64,000 nucleotides of DNA from Verrucomicrobiia bacterium (GCA_022072455.1 JAJVHY010000009.1:62001-126000); one strand, 5' to 3'; numbered from the stretch's first letter, positions 36,726 through 47,395 are shown. Numbers and translations: made by a program. Notes: a model not told the origin generated them from the letters alone.

Positions 36726-36753
36726 TTGCATTCGTCACAAGTTCCATTATGGT
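36726..36753 (+). promoter_or_regulatory. Candidate promoter of the small conserved gene
   Basis: TTGCAT (36726-36731) and TATGGT (36748-36753) are separated by 16 bases and lie 36 bases before the ATG at 36790. Matches to the consensus are moderate. Confidence 0.35.
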
Positions 36754-36789
36754 TTCGCCACTTTTTGACCTCAAAGGAGGGGGTTAAAC

Positions 36790-37014
36790 ATGACACAACG
36801 ACACATCAAAAAAGATCCTTTAGCTGAAATTGACCGATCCCAGCATGAGGAAATCAAACAATACAAATGGATCGAGAGTGAAAAGTTGGGCAAAGACATC
36901 GGTTGGGAACGCGCCCGGCAAGAGTGGTTGGCCAAACACTTCCCCGCGTGGAAGCAAGACCGGTGGCAACGCGCCATCCGCGAAGCCGACACCGCCAATG
37001 TCAGCCTAAACTGA
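36790..37014 (+). CDS. Small conserved protein, function unknown
   Basis: 74 residues, highly charged, with a perfect Shine-Dalgarno (AAAGGAGG) eight bases before the ATG. The sequence includes [21 protein letters not shown] and [16 protein letters not shown] think similar short proteins occur in other Verrucomicrobia, but I cannot name a family. The strong ribosome site and a following terminator show that it is a real single-gene transcript, probably well expressed. Confidence 0.85.
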   Translation: MTQRHIKKDPLAEIDRSQHEEIKQYKWIESEKLGKDIGWERARQEWLAKHFPAWKQDRWQRAIREADTANVSLN

Positions 37015-37024
37015 AATCAACACC

Positions 37025-37058
37025 ATCGGGGCGAGACAAACTCGCCCCGATTTGGTTT
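37025..37058 (+). terminator. Rho-independent terminator after the small conserved gene
   Basis: ATCGGGGCGAG (37025-37035) pairs perfectly with CTCGCCCCGAT (37041-37051) around a 5-base loop, followed by TTGGTTTT. It lies 10 bases after the stop codon. Confidence 0.88.
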
Positions 37059-37094
37059 TGCGTTCCAGGCGCCGGAACGTGTAACCTTCCCACC

Positions 37095-37808
37095 ATGCTC
37101 CAACTCGGCGTCAACATTGACCACGTTGCCACCCTCCGGCAAGCCCGCTACAAAACGCCGGTCCGCGGCGACCAACCCGAACCGGACCCAGTCGCCGCCG
37201 CGCGCGAAGTCGAAGCCGCCGGCGCCCACGGCATCACCGTCCATCTCCGCGAAGACCGCCGGCACATCCACGACCGCGACGTTTTCCTGCTCCGCAAAAC
37301 CATTCGGACCCGCTTGAACCTCGAAATGGCCGACGTGCCGGAAATCGTGGCCATCGCCGAAAAACTCCGGCCCGACGAAGTTTGCCTCGTCCCCGAAAAA
37401 CGCGCCGAAGTCACCACCGAAGGCGGCCTCAATGTGGCCGGCAAATCGCTCCCGCGCACCATCGCCCGCCTCAAAAAAGCCGGCATCCTCGTCAGCCTGT
37501 TCATTGACCCCGATCCCACACAAATCCGCGCGGCCGCCGCCAGCGGCGCGCAATTCATCGAACTCCACACCGGCGGGTATTCGCGCGACCCGCGCCAACT
37601 CAAAAAACTCATTGCCGCCGCCGAACTCGCACACCGGCTCGGCCTCCGCGTCAACGCCGGCCACGGCCTCAACTACCAAAACACCCCCGGCATCCTCGCG
37701 GTGCCGCATCTCGAAACCTTGAACACCGGTCACGCCATCATCTGCCGGGCGGTCTTCGTCGGCCTCCGGCAAGCCGTGCGGGAAATGCTCGCCCTGATGC
37801 GGCCATGA
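37095..37808 (+). CDS. pdxJ: Pyridoxine 5'-phosphate synthase
   Basis: Condenses 3-amino-2-oxopropyl phosphate with deoxyxylulose 5-phosphate in the DXP-dependent vitamin B6 pathway. The protein has 237 residues and starts with the family N-terminus [15 protein letters not shown]. Further conserved parts are [38 protein letters not shown] and [10 protein letters not shown]. The stop overlaps acpS as ATGA, the pdxJ-acpS order seen in many bacteria. Confidence 0.97.
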   Translation: MLQLGVNIDHVATLRQARYKTPVRGDQPEPDPVAAAREVEAAGAHGITVHLREDRRHIHDRDVFLLRKTIRTRLNLEMADVPEIVAIAEKLRPDEVCLVPEKRAEVTTEGGLNVAGKSLPRTIARLKKAGILVSLFIDPDPTQIRAAAASGAQFIELHTGGYSRDPRQLKKLIAAAELAHRLGLRVNAGHGLNYQNTPGILAVPHLETLNTGHAIICRAVFVGLRQAVREMLALMRP

Positions 37809-38185
37809 AAATCATCGGCACCGGCATTGATATTGTCGAAACCGGGCGAGTTCGGGAATCAGTTGCCAAATTCGGCGACCGGTTTCTCCACCGCTGTTTC
37901 TTGCCGGACGAGATTGCGTATTGTCAGAGCATGAAATTTCCCGAACTGCATTACGCCGCCCGGTTCGCCGCGAAAGAAGCCATCTCGAAAGCCTTCGGCA
38001 CCGGCATCGGCCGGCAACTCGGCTGGAAAGACATGGAAATCTGCAAACACGACAGCGGCGCGCCCTTTGTGAAACTGCATGGCAAGGGGGCAGAATTGGC
38101 AACCGCGCGCGGTGTGACCGAAGTCCTCGTCAGCCTCTCGCACTCCAAAGACTACGGCGCGGCCTCGGCCATCGTGGTGGGTTGA
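37805..38185 (+). CDS. acpS: Holo-[acyl-carrier-protein] synthase
   Basis: Transfers 4'-phosphopantetheine from CoA to acyl carrier protein. The 126-residue length is normal. Mg/CoA ligands are visible: Asp9 in [12 protein letters not shown] and Glu58 in [30 protein letters not shown] lies near the end. It is translationally coupled to pdxJ. It may also act on the carrier domain encoded at 32142-33881, but AcpS enzymes are often selective for fatty-acid ACP. Confidence 0.96.
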   Translation: MKIIGTGIDIVETGRVRESVAKFGDRFLHRCFLPDEIAYCQSMKFPELHYAARFAAKEAISKAFGTGIGRQLGWKDMEICKHDSGAPFVKLHGKGAELATARGVTEVLVSLSHSKDYGAASAIVVG

Positions 38186-38189
38186 TCTC

Positions 38190-38255
38190 GGAGGGGCGCG
38201 CTTCTGCGCGACCGCGTCGTTGACCGGTTCTGGTCGCGCGGAAGCGCGGCCCTCC
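38190..38255. repeat. REP-like inverted repeat between acpS and the permease gene
   Basis: Two 24-base arms, 38190-38213 and 38232-38255, are imperfect inverted copies of GGAGGGCCGCGCTTCCGCGCGACC-like sequence. They are separated by 18 bases and sit between converging genes. The hairpin probably ends or protects transcripts from both sides. Comparable GC-rich repeats are dispersed in many bacterial genomes; I see no second full copy in this window. Confidence 0.7.
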
Positions 38256-38266
38256 GCGGGCGGCGG

Positions 38267-39343
38267 CTACCGTGCCCGCCACAGCAGCACGGCGCCGACG
38301 GCGACAAAAATCCCATTCGTCAACCACGCCGCCAGTACCGGCGCGATGTGGCCGCCTTTTCCGAGCGCCAGTGTGATGTGCGTGAGAAAATAAAATGCCA
38401 CCACCAACCCCAGCGCCACGCCTACTCCCAGCAACGCCCCGCGTTTGCTCACGCGCATCCCGAGCGGAATCGCCAGCCAGATTACAATCAGGCAGGTGAC
38501 CGGAAACGCGTACCGGTAATGCAACGCAACCTGATACTCGCTCAGCCGATAAGTGCGGCGGGATTGTTGCAGGGTCTCGATGTGCCGCCGAAGTTCGCGA
38601 GTCCGCAGTTGCTCCGGTTTCCGGCCGTCGCGCGCCAGCTGTCGGGGTTGCTCGGTGAATGCCGCGAAATTCGTCTCCGCCACACGCGTGACCGCATCTT
38701 CCGCGCCGCTGTAGTCATAAATCGCGGCGTCAAGAAACCGCCACTGATTGTTGGTCCACACCGCACTGGCCGCAAAAACATCCATCACCGGCGCGCCATC
38801 GGAGCGGTGCTGGTGCACCTCCACGCTGGCGAGCGTCTTGGTGCGCGTGTCGAATTGCCGGGCATACCAGTCGCGATGCGCGCCGGCGTTTTTATAAAAG
38901 AAATTATTCACCACCGCCCGCGACCCCCGGCCGCGCAGCTCGGCCATGAACGCCGCGGTACGCTCGTTTGCCTGCGGGACAAACGCTTCGTGGAGGACAA
39001 ACACGAAGACCGTCGCGATGATGCCGACCCCGATAAATGGTGCCGCCAACCGCACCAAGCTCACCCCGCCCGCTCGGAGCGCGATCAACTCGTTGTGTTT
39101 GCCGAGATTCGTCAGGCAGAACAACGCCGCCAACAACAACGCCATCGGCAGCATCATCACCACCGCCTCCGGCAAGACGATGAGGTAGTACCGCACGACG
39201 GTGGAAAATTTGGCGTGGAACTGGACAAAATCGGAAAGATTGCCGAGCAAATCCTGGACGATGAACAACAACAGAAACGCATCGAAGCAATACAGCAGCG
39301 GCAGGAGAAACTCCTTCAGCAGGTATTTATCAATGATGCGCAC
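38267..39343 (-). CDS. LptF/LptG family (YjgP/YjgQ) permease
   Basis: 358 residues with a GTG start. It has about three N-terminal helices (KEFLLPLLYCFDAFLLLFIV; YYLIVLPEAVVMMLPMALLLAALFCL; APFIGVGIIATVFVFVL), a periplasmic beta-jellyroll region (about residues 130-260) and three C-terminal helices. This is the layout of the lipopolysaccharide-export permeases that work with LptB. The conserved NELIALRAGGVS lies between helices 2 and 3. Only one of the usual LptF/LptG pair is encoded here, so I leave the exact symbol open. Confidence 0.88.
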   Translation of the reverse strand: MRIIDKYLLKEFLLPLLYCFDAFLLLFIVQDLLGNLSDFVQFHAKFSTVVRYYLIVLPEAVVMMLPMALLLAALFCLTNLGKHNELIALRAGGVSLVRLAAPFIGVGIIATVFVFVLHEAFVPQANERTAAFMAELRGRGSRAVVNNFFYKNAGAHRDWYARQFDTRTKTLASVEVHQHRSDGAPVMDVFAASAVWTNNQWRFLDAAIYDYSGAEDAVTRVAETNFAAFTEQPRQLARDGRKPEQLRTRELRRHIETLQQSRRTYRLSEYQVALHYRYAFPVTCLIVIWLAIPLGMRVSKRGALLGVGVALGLVVAFYFLTHITLALGKGGHIAPVLAAWLTNGIFVAVGAVLLWRAR

Positions 39344-39410
39344 GCGCGGAGATTAGGCAAGCCGGCGAAGTGGGGCAAGGTGGAAAGTGGCGGCACCCAC
39401 AGTCGCAAAC

Positions 39411-42400
39411 TCACTGGAGCACAAACGCATGCAGTTCCATCGGTCCGGTGGTGAGTTCAAACTCCGTCCCGACAATCTCACCGGTCACGAGATTGCGGAG
39501 TTTGCCGGTGACGGGCAGTTTGATCGTGAGCTTCTTGCCGGCGTCGCCTTTGTAGGCGATGCCGACGTACTTGCCGGCGTAGAGCCGAATCTTCACGTCC
39601 GGGTCCGCTTGTTCAACGACGGTTCCCTCCACCGCCGGTAACGCCAGAAACGCCTGCGCAAAGCGCCGGTGCGCGGCGGCAAAACCGCGGCCATACGTGT
39701 ACACCGTGTAATTCAACGTCCGCGCGTCGCTGTGAAAGTACGGCAGAAGTTCGAGCGCCATGCTGAACGCCGGGCCGCCGGGGGTGATCATGTTTCCCTC
39801 GTACTTCGGGTTGATCGTGCGTGAGCCGATCTCGTCGTACGAAACCACATGGCTGACCGCCACGCCATCCGCTGTGCGAAAGTAGTTCAGGTATTCCGGC
39901 AGGTCGGAGTAGCAGCGGTAATTCGCCGGCGCAAAAATCTGGAACCCCGGCAAGTCGCGATACAACTCCGGCCGAATCCCATAATCCGCGCGGTTGATGC
40001 CTTTGCTCGCTTTCCCCCAGTTGCCGGACCGCATCACGTAGATGTAGTCCGCCGCCGTGAAACTCTTCCGCACCGCGCGCTCGCGCTCGTAGGCCGCCCG
40101 TCCACCGTGCGGTGGCGGCTTGACCACCTCCGACACAAACGCCCACGCCGTGATGTCGGGTTCGATCAACCCGAATTTGTCCGGATCCCAATTGTAGTAA
40201 TACAACTTCAAGTCCGGTCGGTAACTCGTGAGCAGTTCCACCGCTTGCCGGTGAAACTGGGCGCGTTTTGCGTGCCACCACTCGTCGTACCGGCCGCTCA
40301 TCTCGCGGGTCGCCCACGCGGCGCGTTGCTCGTAACCGCCCGGCGGTAACGGCGTGTTGGTTTCGCGGGCAAACATCTCGATGTCGGCCGCGCCATAGCT
40401 GATCGGCAACCGGTCACAGCGGATCCGCCAGTGCGCGCCGGTCAACTGCGGGTTGTCTTTGACGTAGGGTTTGATCAAGTGATCCAGCAACTTTTTCAGA
40501 TCATCCCACGTGCGCGGGTGCAGGAGATTGGCGCACCACGGCGCGAACCGGTTGGGCTTCGCGAACTGCCCGGTCGCATCGCGCGCCCGCGCTTCCGTCG
40601 GCAAATCCTGCGAGCCACCCCATTCAAACCGGGGGATGTAATCCAGTCCGAATTGTTTTGTCGCTTCGAGATACCGGACGTGCGGGGATTGCCGGTCGGG
40701 ATCCGGCGCCGTGGCCGGTTGGCCGCTGGCGGGGTCGTACGGTTTTTGGGTCCAGTAATTCTGCGCATCAACCCCGACCGTCGTGTAGCCGTTCAACGGT
40801 TCGCTGTAGTTGGCAAAAAACCATTTGATGATGACCGGCGAGATGGCGCTGTAGCCCATCAACTTCGCGTACTTCACGAGATCCGCCGGTTCGTGGTCGG
40901 GTTGCCGTTCCCAGTCGAACGCCAGCACGCGCTGCGGCAAGTCTTGGGGTTTATGAATCACCGGCGCGTGTTTCTCGACGTCAATCTCGTACAACTTCAG
41001 CCGCGCCACGGCCGGCCCGCCCTCCCACATCGCGTAGTAAGCGTCCGGCTTGAGCTTGTTCATGAAATACACCCAGAACCCGTTCGCCGCCGGTGCGCTG
41101 CCCGTCCCGCCGGTGCCGACCGTCTCATCATCCAGCGGCACAATCACGTCGTACGACTGCCATTGTTTGCTCAACGGCCAGTTGTCGTACACGTCGTCAG
41201 GCGCGACCCCGTTTTTCCAGCCCACGTCCATGTAATTTTGGCCGGTCTGGATTTCGATGGGCGCGAACCGGGGTCTGTCCTCCGGATACTCGATCCGCAA
41301 CAAATACGTCTGCCGCGGGGTCAGTTTTCCGCGTCCGATCCGGTAAGCAAACCACCCATACTCGCTCTCACGCGCCGGCCGGCCGAGAATGTCGACCACC
41401 TTCACATTCAACGTCACGCCTGGCGTGTGATGCGACGCCGCGTGATCGAACCCGCTCTCCAAATACGGATGCGGCTCCGTCATTGTCGCGGTCGCGCAAT
41501 CGATTTCGTCCACCAACTTCAGTTTGCCGTACGGCGTTTCCTCGAAGCGTTCCGGCAACGCCGGCAAGGGGGTCAGGTCGCGTTTTGCGAACGAGAGCTG
41601 ATCCACCTGACGCAGGCCGGTATAGACCGCCTCACCGGCGGCGTTCTCCACGACCAACGTCGCGCGCCACTGGCCCCGCAAGTAGAGCGCGAGCGCCTGC
41701 GCCGGGGTCACCGTGACACTCGCCGTCCCGGCTGCCAACGGTGCCTGGCCGGCCAGAATCTCGCCACCGGCGATATCGGTCAACCGATAGCGGAGCCGCG
41801 CGCCCGGTTCTTTCGTCAACTCCGTCGGGAAGGAAAAAACGATCTCGAAGGGTTGCCCCCGTTGCGCGTCGCTCAAATCAAACAACGGCGCCGCCATCGC
41901 GGGCCCGCCCGGCGCCCGCAATTGAATCTGGTACGGATCAAACTCCGCCACCAACGGGCCTTTGACCAACCCGCTGTTTTTGCCGATGAACGAGAGATGC
42001 CCGCCCCAGATGCGCAGCGCGAGGCTGTTGGTTTGCCCGAAGCGCACCAACGCGGGCGGCACGGTGTAGACCCGCGTGATCCAGTTGCGATATTTATACT
42101 CGCCGGTGATCCCGCCGATGCGTTCGCCGTTGAACCAGACTTCGTCGTCCGCCGGTATCTCCGCGAGCCGCAACGTCAGGGGGGTGCCGGCCATTTCCTG
42201 GGGCACGAAGATTTGTTGCCGGTACCAACCCCAGCCGGAGTGATCAACGCCTTGTTGCTGCCATGACTGACCGGTTTTGAGAATCCTCCAACTCGAATCA
42301 TCGAACGTCGGCGCAAACCAGTTGGCGGCCCGGCCTTGATTGCCCGCATCGGCGGCAAACCGCCACTCGCCGCTGAGACTGATCGTGAGCCGATGCGATT

Positions 42401-43013
42401 TCCATGAGTCATCAGTGAATGGCGAGTTGCCGACGGCAATTTCGGCGATGGTGACGGTTGCCGCATTCCCGCCGGCGGCAACCCGAAAACCGAGGCCGGC
42501 CACCTTCGCGAAATTCTTGAGACCGAACAATTCCACCGGCAGCGTGACGCGTTGCCAGTCGCCCGGCTGCGTGCTGAACTTGGTGTGATACGTCCCGGCG
42601 GATTTCCCGCGTTGCAGCAGATGAAAAGTCAACTCCGCCGCCCGGTCACTCCGGCAGAGGAACGATACGTAATTCGCGCGGTTTTTCGTCCACACATCCC
42701 CATTGGCCGCACCATCACCCGGCAACAGAATCCGCACGGTGGAACGCCCCGGCGCGAGCGCGCCAGTCAAGAGACGCAATGCGTTCCTGCCGTCGTCGGT
42801 CAAAACCTGAAAGGCCGGCGTGGTGGCGGTGCCGTTTTCCACTTCCCACCGGTTGGTGACACTCGGCGAATAACAATCCAAGGTCGCGCGGTACGGAGTC
42901 GCCGTCGCTGCGGTCAGTTTTCGGGGTGGAACTTTCACTCCCGCGCCGAATGGCTCCAGCGCGATGGCCACGACCGGAGTTGCCATAGTGAGACAAAGAG
43001 TCAGCATTCGCAT
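39411..43013 (-). CDS. Large secreted glycoside-hydrolase-like protein
   Basis: 1200 residues with a signal peptide (MLTLCLTMATPVVAIALEP). Residues about 30-200 form a carbohydrate-binding-like beta-sandwich. A GH2-type sugar-binding jelly-roll follows at about 205-340 (LSGEWRFAADAGN, DDSSWRILKTGQSW, GWGWYRQQIFVP, DEVWFNGERIGG). The C-terminal 550 residues look like a TIM-barrel region (LGYSAISPVIIKWFFANYSEP, QFGLDYIPRFEWGG, LKLYYYNWDPDKFGL). I cannot assign a glycosidase family or catalytic residues. It starts 1 base after the CBM9-like gene and ends a four-gene operon with a PEP-CTERM protein, so a polysaccharide substrate is likely. Confidence 0.8.
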   Translation of the reverse strand: MRMLTLCLTMATPVVAIALEPFGAGVKVPPRKLTAATATPYRATLDCYSPSVTNRWEVENGTATTPAFQVLTDDGRNALRLLTGALAPGRSTVRILLPGDGAANGDVWTKNRANYVSFLCRSDRAAELTFHLLQRGKSAGTYHTKFSTQPGDWQRVTLPVELFGLKNFAKVAGLGFRVAAGGNAATVTIAEIAVGNSPFTDDSWKSHRLTISLSGEWRFAADAGNQGRAANWFAPTFDDSSWRILKTGQSWQQQGVDHSGWGWYRQQIFVPQEMAGTPLTLRLAEIPADDEVWFNGERIGGITGEYKYRNWITRVYTVPPALVRFGQTNSLALRIWGGHLSFIGKNSGLVKGPLVAEFDPYQIQLRAPGGPAMAAPLFDLSDAQRGQPFEIVFSFPTELTKEPGARLRYRLTDIAGGEILAGQAPLAAGTASVTVTPAQALALYLRGQWRATLVVENAAGEAVYTGLRQVDQLSFAKRDLTPLPALPERFEETPYGKLKLVDEIDCATATMTEPHPYLESGFDHAASHHTPGVTLNVKVVDILGRPARESEYGWFAYRIGRGKLTPRQTYLLRIEYPEDRPRFAPIEIQTGQNYMDVGWKNGVAPDDVYDNWPLSKQWQSYDVIVPLDDETVGTGGTGSAPAANGFWVYFMNKLKPDAYYAMWEGGPAVARLKLYEIDVEKHAPVIHKPQDLPQRVLAFDWERQPDHEPADLVKYAKLMGYSAISPVIIKWFFANYSEPLNGYTTVGVDAQNYWTQKPYDPASGQPATAPDPDRQSPHVRYLEATKQFGLDYIPRFEWGGSQDLPTEARARDATGQFAKPNRFAPWCANLLHPRTWDDLKKLLDHLIKPYVKDNPQLTGAHWRIRCDRLPISYGAADIEMFARETNTPLPPGGYEQRAAWATREMSGRYDEWWHAKRAQFHRQAVELLTSYRPDLKLYYYNWDPDKFGLIEPDITAWAFVSEVVKPPPHGGRAAYERERAVRKSFTAADYIYVMRSGNWGKASKGINRADYGIRPELYRDLPGFQIFAPANYRCYSDLPEYLNYFRTADGVAVSHVVSYDEIGSRTINPKYEGNMITPGGPAFSMALELLPYFHSDARTLNYTVYTYGRGFAAAHRRFAQAFLALPAVEGTVVEQADPDVKIRLYAGKYVGIAYKGDAGKKLTIKLPVTGKLRNLVTGEIVGTEFELTTGPMELHAFVLQ

Positions 43014-43014
43014 T

Positions 43015-43773
43015 TCAATCCTTCAGGTGGAGATGGCCCATGCGGGCCGGTGAGTTGTGCGGGTTGCCCAGCAGCACGGTGGACCAACTTTGTTGCTGCA
43101 GCTCTTTCCCGGCCCAGTCATAGCGGACGAAGTTGGCGCGGATGGTGGTGGAGAAAAAATCGGTGCGCCCCAGCCGTTTCATGATGGGGGGGGCCGGGAT
43201 GGCCAGTTCGGCGCTCCAGCCGGTCGCCGTGCGGCGCGCCGCCGTCCGCAACCCCGGCAAGTCCCATTCGAGAAATTTCCAGCGATCGGTGTCGCAGAGC
43301 TGTGGCGTGAACCGCATTTCCGGCGTGTACTCGGCGGCTTTGGTGAAGAGGTACATCAGATCGAGATTGACGCCGGCGGGGTTGACTTGAATCTCGATGA
43401 ATTGCCGGCCATCGCCGAAACCGTCAATGAACACTTCGCAAACGTCTTCCTCGTAAAGCGCGTCATCGTGGCGTTTGGTGCCGGTGCAGAATACGTCAGC
43501 ATCCACGCAGTCGAAGCTGAAGTAGAGATTTTTCGCGTCCCACAACACGCGGACGGTGGTGGGTTGGGGCGGGACAGTGTGTTGGTACGCCGGCAATAAA
43601 GACGGGATGACGGCAGCGCGTTGCCAGCACTCATCACCGAGATTGCCATCAATGACCGGCGGCGTCGGCGAACGGGGTACCGCGAGCGCGGGGAGCCGTC
43701 CCAGCCGGTCGGGCGTTTGACAGCCGATGGCAAGGCTGACCGCGATGATTCCGAGCCAGCGATGGTTGATCAT
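43015..43773 (-). CDS. Lipoprotein with carbohydrate-binding family 9-like domain
   Basis: 252 residues from the ATG at 43773, which overlaps the stop of the pseudopilin gene (ATGA). The lipoprotein signal is [16 protein letters not shown]. The rest is one CBM9-like domain: [62 protein letters not shown], and the ending [20 protein letters not shown]. Such domains bind glycans at the cell surface. It probably hands substrate to the large glycosidase-like protein encoded next. Confidence 0.88.
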   Translation of the reverse strand: MINHRWLGIIAVSLAIGCQTPDRLGRLPALAVPRSPTPPVIDGNLGDECWQRAAVIPSLLPAYQHTVPPQPTTVRVLWDAKNLYFSFDCVDADVFCTGTKRHDDALYEEDVCEVFIDGFGDGRQFIEIQVNPAGVNLDLMYLFTKAAEYTPEMRFTPQLCDTDRWKFLEWDLPGLRTAARRTATGWSAELAIPAPPIMKRLGRTDFFSTTIRANFVRYDWAGKELQQQSWSTVLLGNPHNSPARMGHLHLKD

Positions 43774-44519
43774 TGTGGAAAAACATCCCGGAAACGGCGC
43801 CCCGTGTTCCAATTTGCCGCGATGGCGGCATCCATCACCCCGGCCCCGTCCACATGGCCGGCCGCGGATCCGTCGACCCGTAAAAAATTGTAGAAATTGT
43901 CATGATTGCGCGGGCAGGGTGGGGTGAAATTTGAGTCCGCATGCCAATCGCTGACAATCGCCAGCATCGGCGGCAGATTGGCGAGTCGTTGCCGGCAGTT
44001 GCCGACGTTGGTGTTGGTGCAGGCGTAGGCGTCGCCGCCGGTGCCGTCGGTCCACGAGGAGAGGTTGGGGTTGGTGGAGTAGGAACTGGTGACATCGGTG
44101 TTGCCGGCGTTCCAGCGCTGTTCGGCCGTGTTGGATTGGATCCACCGGGGCCGATTCCAGCCTGGCGCAAACTTGGAGCTGGGGCAGAACGTGATCTGAG
44201 GCGGGAAGGGGATATAGCCTTCACTGACCAAGGTGCCGAGATATTCGAATGCGCCGGTGCCGGGATAACGCAGGAGATATTCATTGCCCCGGTATGAACC
44301 CATGCCCCAGCCGTTGTGGTCGTCGGCGTAGACAGTGATGCAGATGCCGATTTGCTTGAGGTGATTGAGGCAGGCGGTGCGCCGGGCGCGTTCGCGGGCG
44401 GACTTCAACGCCGGCAGCAGCAACGCCATCAGAATTGCGATGATGGCAACCACGACCAAAAGTTCGACCAACGTAAACGCCCGCGATGGGGCGCGGGGAG
44501 TTGACTGTGACAGTTTCAA
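43770..44519 (-). CDS. Prepilin-type protein, H-X9-DG-like
   Basis: The signal [33 protein letters not shown], with its cleavage site after Arg-Ala, marks a pseudopilin with a membrane helix. The C-terminal part has [19 protein letters not shown], a slightly altered H-X9-DG motif. The start is uncertain: the frame is open to 44588, but a TTG at 44519 lies 5 bases after the PEP-CTERM stop and gives a short leader (249 residues). I prefer that start. It links the PEP-CTERM gene to the CBM9-like gene in one operon. Confidence 0.82.
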   Translation of the reverse strand: MKLSQSTPRAPSRAFTLVELLVVVAIIAILMALLLPALKSARERARRTACLNHLKQIGICITVYADDHNGWGMGSYRGNEYLLRYPGTGAFEYLGTLVSEGYIPFPPQITFCPSSKFAPGWNRPRWIQSNTAEQRWNAGNTDVTSSYSTNPNLSSWTDGTGGDAYACTNTNVGNCRQRLANLPPMLAIVSDWHADSNFTPPCPRNHDNFYNFLRVDGSAAGHVDGAGVMDAAIAANWNTGRRFRDVFPQ

Positions 44520-44523
44520 GTTT

Positions 44524-47301
44524 TCAGCGTGACGTGGGTTTGCGCCGCCGGTGTCCCCGTGCCAGCCAGAGCGTGCCCAGTCCACCAATCAAAAGCAAAA
44601 GTGTGCTGGGTTCGGGGACAATCACCAGTTGATGCAGGCCGCTGATGGAATTGTCGTAAGTATACAAGTCGCCGCCCAGCCCTTGGTTGTTAACCATCCG
44701 GATGTTGGCCAGTGTCCAGTTGTTGGAGTTACGGAAATAGACTTGGACGTTGGTGTCAATGATCAGCAGCGAGTTGGCGCCGAGGAACAGATTTTCCACG
44801 TACAATCCGGCCAGGAATCCATCATCCGCGCCCAATCCACTCAAGCCCATGAACGCATCGGTGACGCGCACGGTGCTGAAGTTCGAGATCTCCAGCGTGC
44901 CGAGTGCGAAATTGGCCGTGAAGCCGGGCGGCGTGCCGGCCGTCGTCAACATATTGGTGGCGGTCAGTACTGGCGTGCCGGGCGTCGGCCCCAAGTCGCG
45001 GCCGGCAATGGTGAATTGTTGCGTGAGGGAGAGGCCGCCGCTGAACAGGAAGCTGCCGGGCAGAAGGTTGCTGGCCGCCTTGTTCGTGCTGACGTTGATG
45101 AAATTCGCCGGTGTGCCACTGACGGTGTTGGTGAACACATAGCGGTCGCCGGCGGCCATGGTGATGACGCCGCTGATGGTGTTGGTCAGGCCGAAGTTCT
45201 GGAAGATGTTGGTGGTCGGATCGGTTTCCCAGCGACCGGCATTGATGACGCCCGCACTGAACGTGCCGAAGCTGTTGAGCATCGTGCTGGTGCCGTTGTT
45301 ATAGACCCGGCTCTCGTAGGTGACGCGGGCATTGGCGACGCTCAACGAGCCGGAATTGGTGAACAGGCCGGTGATGGTGGCCTGCGTGTTGGAGATGAGC
45401 ATGGCACCGCCGCTGCCGACCGTGATATTGCCGCCGCGGTAAGCCGTGTCGCCATTGACCAGCACGAGCGCTTGATAGTTCGTCACGATGCCGGTGTTGG
45501 CGAGCGAATCGAACCGGTAACTCTGCGTGGCTGATGTCACATTGCTGGCGGCATTCAGCATGAAGGTGTTGTTGCCGGCAAAGGCGATGTTGGTCATCGA
45601 AGATCGGGCGTTTTCGCGGATGTCGGCGTCGTTGATGGCGCGATAGGAAATGGTACCATCGGTAATGGCGATGTTGCCGAAGACATCGGGGGCGAAGGTG
45701 TTCCCATCCCGTTCGAATTGGTAGACGCCGCCGACGTTGCTGATGGTGTTGCCGGTCGAGCCGGCCAGAATCGTCATGGCGGAGTTCGCGGCGATTTCCA
45801 AGACTCCTCCGGCAGTGACGAAGACAGAATTGTTGCTGTCGCCGGCCACGTTGCCAACTTGGACCGCGCCGCCGAAGTATTGGCCGCCGTTGCGAATGAT
45901 GAGTTGGTTGCCGATGGCGTTAGTGTTGGGGGAGCCTAATTTGCCGGTGCCGACGATGGTGCCGCCGGCGATGACGGTCCCGGCGTCCACGAGCAACACG
46001 TTGCCGGTGCCACTGCCGTGGTTGCCGCCGCCGATGCGGATATTGGCGCCGAGTTGCTGCAGTGTGCCGCCGGCCAAAACTTGCAGGGTGTTATTGGAAC
46101 TGCCGCTGCCGATCAGAATATTGACCGCCCCGCCGGCAATCAGCGTGGCATTGGTCACAATCAGCCGGTTTTCGCCGCCACCAACGGCGCCGACGTTGAG
46201 CGCGCCGTTGCTGGCAAAACTGGACAAGCCCAAACCGCCGACTTGGTAAAGATTGCCGGCAGAGCCAGTCGCGCTACCCACATTCAACAGGGCGCCGATG
46301 ACATACGCGTTGTTGCTGAAGATGACGCTGTTGTGACTTCCGCCGGACAAACCGATGTCCCATTGGGTGGAGTTGGTGAGACTGGCGTTGTTCACGATCA
46401 AAAGGTTGTTGTTAGCGGCACCGTTGCCAATCCGCATGGCTTTGGCCCCGTTGTCCCACCCGGCCCCGCCTTGCACGACCACGGTGTTGTTGGAAGATCC
46501 AAAGCCGATGATGGTGTTGGCGCTGGCATGCCGGCCCGCGAAAACTTCGGCGGCGCTGTCCACCAACATCGAATTACCTCCAGAGCCATTCCCAATGGTC
46601 AGGCTGCCGCCTGAAATGAACAGCGCGGAGTTGGAGATGATCAACGCGTTGCCGGTGCTGGTCGAGAACGTGCCGACATTAAAAGTGCTGCTGTTGGTGT
46701 AATACGCGCCGCTACCGGCAATGACTAGGGTGCCGCGGCCGCCGTCGCGGGTGCCGAGTTTAGTCTGCGTGGAAATGACAGTGCCGTTGGTGATGCGAAA
46801 TTCGCCCACGCCCTGCCCCCCGATGATCAGGTTCGGGGTGGAGGTGCCGGCGCTATTGGTGACGGCCAATGTGCCACCGGCCAAGTACACGGTGGCCGTC
46901 GTGTTCAACGCTTGCGCAACGACAAATGCGGCGCGCGCATCGCTGGCGGTGCCGTTGGCGTTGTTGGTCAACGTCCAACTGGCACCGCTAATGTCGAGCG
47001 TGACGACGCCGGCATGACCGTTGAAAAAATTGCTGGCGAGGATGGCGCTGGCGGGGAACTGGACGGTGTAACTTGTGTCGTTGGTGAAAATGGTGGCGTC
47101 AGTCGAACCGACGCCGGGGACGCCGACGGGCGCCCAATTATTGGCGTCGGTGTAATCACCGCTGGCGGTAGTGTTGGTCCAGATCAGACTGGCGGCCTGA
47201 CCCGAGCCGGTCGCCAGTGCGAGGATGGCTGCTGCCAGCAGTGGCCGCCATAAGCTGGTTGGGAGTTGGTTTGAGCCTGCGGAGATGGTTCGTTGCATCA
47301 T
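44524..47301 (-). CDS. PEP-CTERM surface protein with beta-helix-like passenger
   Basis: 925 residues: a signal peptide ([19 protein letters not shown], to about residue 36), then about 850 residues of Asn/Gly/Ser/Thr-rich repeats ([35 protein letters not shown]) resembling autotransporter-type beta-helices. The C-terminus is [13 protein letters not shown] plus a basic tail, a PEP-CTERM signal. Its last 110 residues match the truncated protein at the start of the window. First gene of an operon with pseudopilin, CBM9-like and glycosidase-like genes, divergent from a LacI-type regulator. Confidence 0.92.
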   Translation of the reverse strand: MMQRTISAGSNQLPTSLWRPLLAAAILALATGSGQAASLIWTNTTASGDYTDANNWAPVGVPGVGSTDATIFTNDTSYTVQFPASAILASNFFNGHAGVVTLDISGASWTLTNNANGTASDARAAFVVAQALNTTATVYLAGGTLAVTNSAGTSTPNLIIGGQGVGEFRITNGTVISTQTKLGTRDGGRGTLVIAGSGAYYTNSSTFNVGTFSTSTGNALIISNSALFISGGSLTIGNGSGGNSMLVDSAAEVFAGRHASANTIIGFGSSNNTVVVQGGAGWDNGAKAMRIGNGAANNNLLIVNNASLTNSTQWDIGLSGGSHNSVIFSNNAYVIGALLNVGSATGSAGNLYQVGGLGLSSFASNGALNVGAVGGGENRLIVTNATLIAGGAVNILIGSGSSNNTLQVLAGGTLQQLGANIRIGGGNHGSGTGNVLLVDAGTVIAGGTIVGTGKLGSPNTNAIGNQLIIRNGGQYFGGAVQVGNVAGDSNNSVFVTAGGVLEIAANSAMTILAGSTGNTISNVGGVYQFERDGNTFAPDVFGNIAITDGTISYRAINDADIRENARSSMTNIAFAGNNTFMLNAASNVTSATQSYRFDSLANTGIVTNYQALVLVNGDTAYRGGNITVGSGGAMLISNTQATITGLFTNSGSLSVANARVTYESRVYNNGTSTMLNSFGTFSAGVINAGRWETDPTTNIFQNFGLTNTISGVITMAAGDRYVFTNTVSGTPANFINVSTNKAASNLLPGSFLFSGGLSLTQQFTIAGRDLGPTPGTPVLTATNMLTTAGTPPGFTANFALGTLEISNFSTVRVTDAFMGLSGLGADDGFLAGLYVENLFLGANSLLIIDTNVQVYFRNSNNWTLANIRMVNNQGLGGDLYTYDNSISGLHQLVIVPEPSTLLLLIGGLGTLWLARGHRRRKPTSR

Positions 47302-47329
47302 GGTCCCTCGTCAACTTCTCACTCACCTG

Positions 47330-47344
47330 TGATTAACGTTTCCA
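47330..47344. promoter_or_regulatory. Candidate LacI-family operator
   Basis: TGATTAACGTTTCCA has the AACGTT centre and partial dyad symmetry expected of operators for LacI-family regulators (pattern TGnnAACGTTnnCA). It lies in the 94-bp gap between the divergent LacI-type gene and the PEP-CTERM operon, about 29 bases before the PEP-CTERM start. Assignment is by pattern and position only. Confidence 0.4.
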
Positions 47345-47395
47345 TATTATGCCTGTTATTGCCGGATTTAAAGACCTCTGTTATTGAACAGTTCA

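Noticed and set aside
40431-42266. 611-codon open frame on the plus strand opposite the glycosidase-like gene
   Set aside because: Arg/Pro/Val-rich antisense shadow; the minus-strand protein has a signal peptide, domain motifs and operon context.
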